In this document: one piece after another, positions 1 to 5,369 of the stretch
Position numbering within the stretch: position 1 is the first letter of the stretch
Layout of the letters: each line of letters starts with the position of its first letter
The notes under the pieces: generated by a model
Databases searched by the model: none
What the model saw: only the letters and a program-made list of their open reading frames with translations
Told to the model about the DNA's origin: nothing
Program-made: the position numbers and the translations under genes
Source of the DNA: CAYLQD01 sp043819695
GTDB lineage: Bacteria; Planctomycetota; PUPC01
Direction: 5' to 3'
NCBI GenBank assembly: GCA_043819695.1
Contig: JBDREM010000270.1
Location: 1 to 20,545 of the forward strand
DNA: 20,545 nt

Positions 1-17
1 AACCCCAACCTCAACTC

Positions 18-23
18 AGGAGG
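18..23 (+). promoter_or_regulatory. Ribosome binding site of the istB remnant
   Basis: AGGAGG lies 5 nt upstream of ATG 29. It is the clearest Shine-Dalgarno in the left part of the window and fixes the start of the IstB fragment. Confidence 0.6.
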
Positions 24-312
24 AAGCCATGAGCCAGAACAACAACAACCCGAAAACACCTGACCCGGACTCTCTGCGCGACCAGCTCGCTTATCTCAAG
101 CTTCAGTTCATCCTGGACCACTTCGAGGACATGGCCCAGGAGGCCGCCTCCGCCTCCCGGCCGCACGTCGACTTCCTCGCCCGACTCGTCGAGGGCGAAG
201 CGTCCCTCCGCCGCGACCACGCCACCCAGCGGCGCATCCGAAACGCGCGATTCCCGCCTGAAGAGGCGCGCTCTAGCCGGCTCGGTCGAGCGGTTGTTCG
301 GCAAGTCAGGTA

Positions 313-328
313 CCCACCAACTGGTGGG
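313..328. promoter_or_regulatory. NtrC-like dyad (possible sigma-54 enhancer site)
   Basis: A perfect inverted repeat, CCCACCA-AC-TGGTGGG, lies about 140 bp upstream of the sigma-54 -12 element. Its core CACCAACTGGTG resembles NtrC operators of the type GCACC-N5-GGTGC but has one base less between the half-sites and lacks the flanking GC/GC contacts. The position relative to the promoter is typical for an enhancer. The dyad is seen directly; the NtrC assignment is an inference. Confidence 0.4.
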
Positions 329-356
329 ATTGGGCGCGTAATCCTACGTAATGGTA

Positions 357-395
357 GCCTCCGGCTGAGCTCCTTGCCGGCAGCCGCAGGGAGGC
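357..395. repeat. Imperfect inverted repeat upstream of amtB
   Basis: GCCTCC (357-362) pairs with GGAGGC (390-395), and GGCTG (363-367) pairs with CAGCC (381-385). This gives an 11-bp stem with a 4-base bulge (386-389) and a 13-base loop. It is centred about 106 bp upstream of the predicted sigma-54 start site and has no T-run after it. It may be a second regulator-binding dyad, a transcript-end structure for the upstream element, or chance in GC-rich DNA. Confidence 0.35.
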
Positions 396-455
396 GCGTA
401 TGCAACAGGCTCTGCGACCGGATGTTGTGACGCGGCAGACGTTTTCTCGCGCCGC

Positions 456-471
456 CGGCACGCTTTTTGCT
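456..471 (+). promoter_or_regulatory. Sigma-54 (RpoN) promoter for amtB-glnK-glnA
   Basis: The element CGGCACGCTTTTTGCT matches the RpoN consensus TGGCACG-N4-TTGCW at every specified base except the first. The diagnostic GG (457-458) and GC (469-470) are separated by exactly 10 bases. Transcription would start near 481-482, about 49 nt before ATG 531. Sigma-54 with NtrC is the classical control of amtB/glnK/glnA operons, so sequence and context agree. An enhancer-like dyad lies upstream at 313-328. Confidence 0.72.
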
Positions 472-530
472 ATGTTGCCGGGTGGCGTTGACTGTCGATC
501 GCGGCGCGCCTGGCCGCGGTTCTTGGCAGG

Positions 531-1865
531 ATGCGAGTAACGGCTGTGTGTAGATTGGGCAGGACAATAACGGTGGCGTTCATCTGGCTGGCGGCGTCGG
601 TCGCAGCGTTCGGCGGGACGGGCGAGGCGGCCGGTCTGGACACCGTGTGGGTTCTGTTGGCAGCGTTCCTCGTCTTCTTCATGCAGGCGGGTTTCGGGAT
701 GGTCGAGGCGGGATTCGTGCGTGCGAAGAACACGTGCAATATCCTGACGAAGAATTTTCTGGATTACTGCGTGGCGTGCGTAATGTTTTTTCTGGTGGGT
801 TACGGGCTGATGTTCGGGGATGGCAATTCGGTTGTCGGGTTGAGTGGGTTTGGGCTGGTGAATGCTCCGAATCCGTCAGGGGTGCCGCTGCACGCGTTCT
901 GGCTGTTTCAGGCGGCGTTTTGCGGGGCGGCGGCGACGATTGTGGCGGGCGGGATGGCGGAGCGCATGAAGTTTCCGGCGTACCTTATGTACACAGTATT
1001 TATCAGCGCGCTCGTGTACCCGGTTGTAGGGCATTGGGTGTGGCACGGCGGGGGTTGGCTGGCGCGGATGGGTTTTGCGGATTTCGCGGGCTCGACGGTC
1101 GTGCACGCGACGGGGGGTTGGGTTGCGTTTGTCGGTGCGGCGATGCTGGGGCCGCGGACGGGCAAGTACGGGCGGGATGGGAAGGTGCGCGCAATCCCCG
1201 GGCACTCGATTCCGTTCGCGGCGCTCGGGGTCTTTCTGCTGTGGTTCGGGTGGTTCGGGTTTAATGCGGGCTCGACCTTGGCCGTCGGCGACGGGTCCGC
1301 GATCGGGCGGGTTGCGATGAACACGAACCTGTCGGCCTGTACGGGCGCGGTGTCGGCGATGGTGGCCGTCTGGGTGTTGTTCGGGAAGCCGGATTTGTCG
1401 ATGACGATGAACGGAGCGCTCGCGGGGCTGGTAGCGATAACGGCGCCGTGTGCGTTCGTCTCGCCCTCGGCGGCGCTCGTCATCGGTGCCGTCGCCGGCG
1501 TGCTCGTCGTGTTTGGGGTAAGGTTGCTAGACGGGATTGGGGTGGACGATCCGGTGGGGGCGGTCGCGGTTCATGGTATGAATGGGGTATGGGGGACGCT
1601 GGCGGTCGGCATTTGGGGCCGGCGGGCGCTTGGGCTTGGGCGCGACGGCCTGCTGCACGGCGGCGGGCTGGCCCAGGTGGGCGTGCAGATGCTGGGCGTG
1701 GTCGCGGTCTCGTTGTTTGCGGCGGCGGCGATGGGGCTTGTGTTTCTGTTGATAAAGAAGACCGTCGGCCTGCGGGTCTCACGCGAGGAAGAGGTCCGCG
1801 GGCTCGACATCGGCGAGCACGGGATGGAGGCGTATGGGGGCTTCCAGATTTTCACGACGCAATAG
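531..1865 (+). CDS. amtB: Ammonium transporter AmtB
   Basis: This is a membrane channel for ammonium/ammonia of the Amt/MEP/Rh family, acting as a trimer in the inner membrane. The 444-residue length is usual, and hydrophobic segments run through to about residue 410. Numbered from ATG 531, the twin pore histidines are H192 (in STVVHATGG) and H348 (in AVAVHGMNG). The two pore phenylalanines sit in QAAFCGAA and WFGWFGFNAGS. The cytoplasmic tail VSREEEVRGLDIGEHG is the conserved segment that meets the PII protein, encoded 12 nt downstream. The N-terminus resembles a signal peptide. The start is uncertain: ATG 531 has GGCAGG directly adjacent with no spacer. GTG 573 has AGGA 8 nt upstream but would drop the basic n-region. 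The coding strand favours GCG/GGG/GTG codons, unlike the C-ending codons of gltB. Confidence 0.95.
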   Translation: MRVTAVCRLGRTITVAFIWLAASVAAFGGTGEAAGLDTVWVLLAAFLVFFMQAGFGMVEAGFVRAKNTCNILTKNFLDYCVACVMFFLVGYGLMFGDGNSVVGLSGFGLVNAPNPSGVPLHAFWLFQAAFCGAAATIVAGGMAERMKFPAYLMYTVFISALVYPVVGHWVWHGGGWLARMGFADFAGSTVVHATGGWVAFVGAAMLGPRTGKYGRDGKVRAIPGHSIPFAALGVFLLWFGWFGFNAGSTLAVGDGSAIGRVAMNTNLSACTGAVSAMVAVWVLFGKPDLSMTMNGALAGLVAITAPCAFVSPSAALVIGAVAGVLVVFGVRLLDGIGVDDPVGAVAVHGMNGVWGTLAVGIWGRRALGLGRDGLLHGGGLAQVGVQMLGVVAVSLFAAAAMGLVFLLIKKTVGLRVSREEEVRGLDIGEHGMEAYGGFQIFTTQ

Positions 1866-1877
1866 GAATCCGGGCGG

Positions 1878-2219
1878 ATGAAGCTTATTATCGCGTACAT
1901 CCAGCCGGAGAAGCTGAACGACGTGAAGCAGGCGCTCTACGACGCGCAGGTGTTCAAGGTCTCGGTGACGAACGCCATCGGCTGCGGGCAGCAGCGCGGG
2001 TACCGGGAGTCGTACCGCGGCGTGGACATCGAGGTGAACCTGCTCAAGAAGGTTCGCCTGGAGGTCGCGGTGAACGAGGACTTCGTGCAGCCGACGGTCG
2101 ACGCGATCATCAACGGCGCCCGGACGGGCAAGATCGGCGACGGGAAGCTCTTTATCGTGGATCTGGCCGAGTGCATTCGCATTCGGACAGGCGAGACAGG
2201 AGGTGTGGCGATCGGATAG
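1878..2219 (+). CDS. glnK: PII nitrogen regulatory protein (GlnK/GlnB family)
   Basis: PII is a small trimeric signal protein that binds ATP/ADP and 2-oxoglutarate and blocks AmtB when nitrogen is plentiful. The 113-residue length matches the family. The B-loop TGKIGDGK occupies residues 83-90, the exact positions of the E. coli protein, followed by the C-terminal IRIRTGETG. The T-loop (about 37-55) contains Tyr46 but has Ile at position 51, where enteric proteins carry the uridylylated tyrosine. GlnD-type uridylylation is therefore unlikely. The gene lies 12 nt after amtB, the usual amtB-glnK pairing, so it is probably co-transcribed from the sigma-54 promoter. The GlnK name is chosen from this linkage. 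Confidence 0.95.
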   Translation: MKLIIAYIQPEKLNDVKQALYDAQVFKVSVTNAIGCGQQRGYRESYRGVDIEVNLLKKVRLEVAVNEDFVQPTVDAIINGARTGKIGDGKLFIVDLAECIRIRTGETGGVAIG

Positions 2220-2234
2220 GAGAGCAAGCGCGTG

Positions 2235-2264
2235 TTGACTTGGTGCTCGTGTCGCGGCAATGAT
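2235..2264 (+). promoter_or_regulatory. Possible sigma-70 promoter before glnA
   Basis: TTGACT (2235-2240) is followed after 18 bases by AATGAT (2259-2264), giving 5/6 and 4/6 matches to the -35 and -10 consensus. It lies between glnK and glnA and could give a constitutive glnA transcript in addition to read-through from the sigma-54 promoter. The match is weak and promoter rules for this lineage are unknown. Confidence 0.25.
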
Positions 2265-2280
2265 GGGCGTCGGCGCGAGC

Positions 2281-2304
2281 GGGGGCGGTCCGAGACCGGC
2301 CCCC
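2281..2304 (+). promoter_or_regulatory. Strong GC-rich hairpin in the glnK-glnA gap
   Basis: GGGGGCGGTC (2281-2290) and GACCG plus CCCCC (2294-2298, 2300-2304) form a 10-bp stem with a CGA loop and one bulged G at 2299. No T-run follows, so it is not a canonical intrinsic terminator. It could be an attenuator or an mRNA processing and stability element that sets glnA levels relative to amtB-glnK. The structure is seen in the sequence; its role is inferred. Confidence 0.45.
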
Positions 2305-2329
2305 GACCCTATGACACCAGTGAACAAAC

Positions 2330-2334
2330 GGAGG
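2330..2334 (+). promoter_or_regulatory. Ribosome binding site that decides the glnA start
   Basis: GGAGG lies 6 nt upstream of GTG 2341. This favours GTG 2341 over the upstream in-frame ATG 2260. The extra 27 residues from ATG 2260 are low-complexity (Gly/Pro/Arg) and overlap the hairpin at 2281-2304. Confidence 0.65.
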
Positions 2335-2340
2335 TGCGTT

Positions 2341-3672
2341 GTGGCAGAGATGACAAAAGAAGACGTGTTAAAGGCGGTGAAAGACAACAAGGTCAAGTTC
2401 ATTCGCCTGTGGTTCACCGACGTGCTCGGCGTTCTGAAAAGCTTCGCCATCACGGTCGAGGAGCTGGAGACCGCGCTCGACGAGGGCATGGGATTCGACG
2501 GCTCGTCGATTGAGGGATTCGCGCGGATCGAGGAGAGCGACATGATCGCGATGCCCGATCCGACCACGTTCGCGATTCTCCCGTGGCGGCCGGATGACGG
2601 CGCGGGCGTCGCCCGGATGATCTGCGACGTGCAGCAGCCCGATGGGACGCCTTACGAGGGTTGCCCGCGTCACGCGCTGAGGCGGAACCTCAAGAAGGCG
2701 GCCGACCTCGGATACACCTTCTACGTGGGGCCCGAGCTCGAGTTCTTCTACTTCAAGAGCGAGAAGGAGACGGAGACGCTCGACGCCGGCGGGTACTTCG
2801 ACCTGACCCCGCTCGACGTCGCCAGCGACCTGCGTCGCGAGACCGTGATGACCCTCGAGAAGGTCGGCATCAAAGTCGAGTACAGCCACCACGAGGTCGC
2901 CCCGAGCCAGCACGAGATCGACCTCCGATACGACGAGGCGCTGAGGATGGCGGACAACGCCATGACCTACCGGCTGATCGTCAAGGAGATTGCGATGAAG
3001 CACGGGGTGTACGCGACGTTCATGCCGAAGCCGCTGTTCGGCGAGAACGGGAGCGGCATGCACACGCACCAGTCGCTCTTCAAGGGCAGCAAGAACGCGA
3101 TGTTCGACGGGAGCGACGCCTACAACCTCTCGGCGGTCGGCAAGGCGTACATCGCCGGCCTCCTGAAGCACGCCCGCGAGATATCGTCGGTCGTCGCACA
3201 GTGGGTCAACTCCTACAAGCGGCTCGTGCCGGGCTACGAGGCGCCCGTCTACGTCTCGTGGGCCAGGCGGAACCGGTCGGCGCTCGTCCGCGTCCCGATG
3301 TACAAGCCCGGCAAGGAGAAGGCAACGCGCGCCGAGTTCCGCTGCCCCGATCCCGCCTGCAACCCGTACCTCGCGTTCGCCGTGATGCTGGCCGCCGGCC
3401 TCAAGGGCGTACAGGAGGGCTACGAGCTGCCCGAGCCCGTCGAGGAGGACATCTTCGAGATGACCGAAGCGGAGCGCGAGGAGCACGGGATCACGTCGCT
3501 TCCGGGCAGCCTGGCGGAGGCGCTCGCGGAGACGGAGCGGAGCGAATTAGTCCGCGAGACCCTCGGCGAACACATCTTCGGAAAGTTCATAGCCAACAAG
3601 AAAATCGAATGGGACCGGTATCGAACCCATGTCAGCGCGTTCGAGCTGGAGCGATACCTGCCGGTACTGTAG
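2341..3672 (+). CDS. glnA: Glutamine synthetase, type I-alpha
   Basis: It makes glutamine from glutamate, ammonia and ATP as a cytoplasmic dodecamer. With GTG 2341 as start the protein is 443 residues, the length of Bacillus-type GSI-alpha and shorter than the roughly 470 of GSI-beta. Visible family motifs include FDGSSIEGF, GPELEFFYF, HHEVAPSQHEID, NGSGMHTHQSLF, RNRSALVRVP and EFRCPDPACNPYLAF. The C-terminal region DIFEMTEAEREEHGITSLP lacks the NLYDLP-type adenylylation site, so GlnE control is unlikely. Arg62 (in ARIEESDM) is at the position that mediates glutamine feedback in B. subtilis GS, which suggests direct product inhibition. An alternative ATG at 2260 is in frame but poorly supported. 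Confidence 0.96.
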   Translation: MAEMTKEDVLKAVKDNKVKFIRLWFTDVLGVLKSFAITVEELETALDEGMGFDGSSIEGFARIEESDMIAMPDPTTFAILPWRPDDGAGVARMICDVQQPDGTPYEGCPRHALRRNLKKAADLGYTFYVGPELEFFYFKSEKETETLDAGGYFDLTPLDVASDLRRETVMTLEKVGIKVEYSHHEVAPSQHEIDLRYDEALRMADNAMTYRLIVKEIAMKHGVYATFMPKPLFGENGSGMHTHQSLFKGSKNAMFDGSDAYNLSAVGKAYIAGLLKHAREISSVVAQWVNSYKRLVPGYEAPVYVSWARRNRSALVRVPMYKPGKEKATRAEFRCPDPACNPYLAFAVMLAAGLKGVQEGYELPEPVEEDIFEMTEAEREEHGITSLPGSLAEALAETERSELVRETLGEHIFGKFIANKKIEWDRYRTHVSAFELERYLPVL

Positions 3673-3704
3673 AAGGAGCCGCGGGTGCGGCGCAGAGGCA
3701 TACG

Positions 3705-5369
3705 ATGGGAAGGTTACGAGTTGCATTGGCGCAAATCAATGCGACCGTCGGCGACCTCGGCGGCAACAGCCGGAAAATTATCGAGGCGACAGCCAGCGGC
3801 GGGAACGTTGGCGCCGACATCGTAACCTTCCCTGAACTTGCTGTCTGCGGGTACCCGCCCGAAGACCTCCTGTTGAAACCGAGGTTCCTCCGCGACTGCC
3901 GCGACGCGCTCGAGGCGATCGCCCGCGAGACGAAGCCGGTGACCGTCGTTGTCGGGTTCCCCGATTTCGACGACGATGGGGCATACAACGCCGCGGCCGT
4001 CATCCAGAACGGCCGCGTTGCCCACGTATACCACAAGATCGAACTGCCGAACTACGGGGTGTTCGACGAGGAGCGGTATTTCGGCACGGGCGCCGGGGCA
4101 CACGCCGTCGTCTTCGGCGCGAAGGGCGTGCCCGTCGGTGTCAACATCTGCGAGGACGTCTGGCACGAGGGCGGGCTCGCCGAATGGCACGCGAAAGAGC
4201 ACGGGGTACGCGTTGTGCTCAACCTGTCTGCGTCCCCTTTCCACCTCGGCAAACTCGCAGACCGGCGGGAGACGATCGCGCGGTTTGCCCGGCAGACGGG
4301 AGCGGTCGTGTGCTACACGAACCTCGTCGGCGGGCAGGACGAGCTTGTGTTTGACGGCGGCAGCCTCGTCGTGGGCCCGCAGGGCGAGCTGCTTGCGCGC
4401 GCCAACCGTTTCGATGAGGATCTGCTCGTGGCCGACATCGACCTCGGCTCGCCCGCGGGCGCCCACCCCGCTGGGCGAATCTTGCCCGAACTCGGGGAGA
4501 CCGAAGAGATGTTCGAGGCGCTCGTGCTCGGCACGCGCGATTACGCGCGCAAGAACGGGTTCGCGAAGGTCGCGCTCGGCATGAGCGGCGGGGTTGACTC
4601 GTCGCTGACCGCGGCGATCGCCGTGCACGCGCTCGGGGAGGACAACGTGGTCGGCGTCAACATGCCCTCGAAATACTCGTCCAGACAGACCCGCTCGGAC
4701 GCCGCGCTCGTCGCGGCGAACCTCGGCATCCCGCTGCTCACCGTGCCGATCAACTCGATCTTCCAGACGTACCTCGACGTGCTCGACGAGCCGTTAGGGC
4801 CTGGCGAGCCCGGCACCGAGGCCGAGAACCTCCAGGCGCGCGCCCGCGCCAACATCCTCATGGCACTGTCCAACCGCTTCGGATGGCTGGTCCTCACGAC
4901 CGGCAACAAGAGCGAGACCGCGGTCGGATACTGCACCCTGTACGGCGACATGGCCGGCGGGTTCGGCGTCATCAAGGACGTCACCAAGATGCGAGTCTAC
5001 AAGCTTGCGAACTACGTCAACCAGCGCGCCGGCCGGCCCGTGATACCGCAGAGCGTGCTCGACCGCGCGCCGACCGCCGAACTGAAACCCTGCCAGAAGG
5101 ACACCGACTCGCTCCCCCCGTACCCCGTGCTCGACCGCATCCTCCAGATGTACGTCGAGGAGGATGCCGCGCCCGACGATATTGTCGCCGCGGGATTCAG
5201 CCGGCAGGTGGTCGACCGCGTCGTCTCGATGGTCGACCACAACGAGTTCAAGCGGCGCCAGGCCGCGCCCGGCGTCAGGATTACCCCGAAGGCGTTCGGG
5301 CGCGACCGGCGTTTGCCCATAACCAACCGCTACGGCCAAGTACTCGGCGCACGGGGGGGGCCATCATGA
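3705..5369 (+). CDS. nadE: Glutamine-dependent NAD+ synthetase
   Basis: It converts nicotinate adenine dinucleotide to NAD+ using ATP and ammonia channelled from glutamine. It is a two-domain protein of 554 residues. The N-terminal nitrilase-type glutaminase carries the triad Glu44 (FPELA), Lys111 (HKIELPNYG) and Cys149 (NICEDVW). The C-terminal synthetase carries the pyrophosphatase P-loop SGGVDSS (294-300), then NLQARARAN and TTGNKSE. ATG 3705 has AGAGG 6 nt upstream; the long open frame 5' of it is a shadow of glnA. The gene follows glnA by 32 nt and overlaps gltB by 4 nt (ATGA). Its place between glnA and gltB suggests co-regulation of a glutamine consumer with glutamine supply. Confidence 0.95.
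   Translation: MGRLRVALAQINATVGDLGGNSRKIIEATASGGNVGADIVTFPELAVCGYPPEDLLLKPRFLRDCRDALEAIARETKPVTVVVGFPDFDDDGAYNAAAVIQNGRVAHVYHKIELPNYGVFDEERYFGTGAGAHAVVFGAKGVPVGVNICEDVWHEGGLAEWHAKEHGVRVVLNLSASPFHLGKLADRRETIARFARQTGAVVCYTNLVGGQDELVFDGGSLVVGPQGELLARANRFDEDLLVADIDLGSPAGAHPAGRILPELGETEEMFEALVLGTRDYARKNGFAKVALGMSGGVDSSLTAAIAVHALGEDNVVGVNMPSKYSSRQTRSDAALVAANLGIPLLTVPINSIFQTYLDVLDEPLGPGEPGTEAENLQARARANILMALSNRFGWLVLTTGNKSETAVGYCTLYGDMAGGFGVIKDVTKMRVYKLANYVNQRAGRPVIPQSVLDRAPTAELKPCQKDTDSLPPYPVLDRILQMYVEEDAAPDDIVAAGFSRQVVDRVVSMVDHNEFKRRQAAPGVRITPKAFGRDRRLPITNRYGQVLGARGGPS

Larger units (their letters stand above)
29..430 (+). pseudogene. istB: Truncated IS21-family helper ATPase (IstB), N-terminal remnant
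   Basis: IstB is the AAA+ helper of IS21-family transposition. The reading frame starts at ATG 29 behind a strong AGGAGG at 18-23. Residues 16-76 follow the IstB N-terminal pattern: a helical stretch LRDQLAYLKLQFI, the segment HVDFLARLVEGE, and the basic run RRIRNARFP. After residue 76 (about nt 256) the resemblance stops. The expected continuation and the whole Walker A/B ATPase domain are absent, and I could not find them in the other two frames. The remaining frame to 430 is a read-through into non-coding DNA. A full IstB is about 250 residues, so this is a 5' fragment left by deletion or recombination. Any istA would lie upstream of the window. The identification rests on pattern memory of IstB N-termini. 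Confidence 0.7.

Noticed and set aside
488..516. TTGACT as a -35 box of a sigma-70 promoter before amtB
   Set aside because: No acceptable -10 hexamer is found 16-18 bases downstream, and the sigma-54 element close by is far stronger.
260..530. Glutamine riboswitch or other known structured RNA in the amtB leader
   Set aside because: The strong dyads lie upstream of the predicted transcription start, and I could not recognise a conserved riboswitch motif in the short leader.
2242..2255. GG-N10-GC pattern in the glnK-glnA gap as a second sigma-54 promoter
   Set aside because: Only the GG/GC spacing fits. The flanking bases (TGGTGCT and TCGC) depart from TGGCACG and TTGC, so chance is likely in GC-rich DNA.
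2260..2340. N-terminal extension of GlnA from ATG 2260
   Set aside because: The added 27 residues are Gly/Pro/Arg-rich and overlap a strong hairpin. A good ribosome binding site serves GTG 2341, which also places the feedback arginine at position 62.
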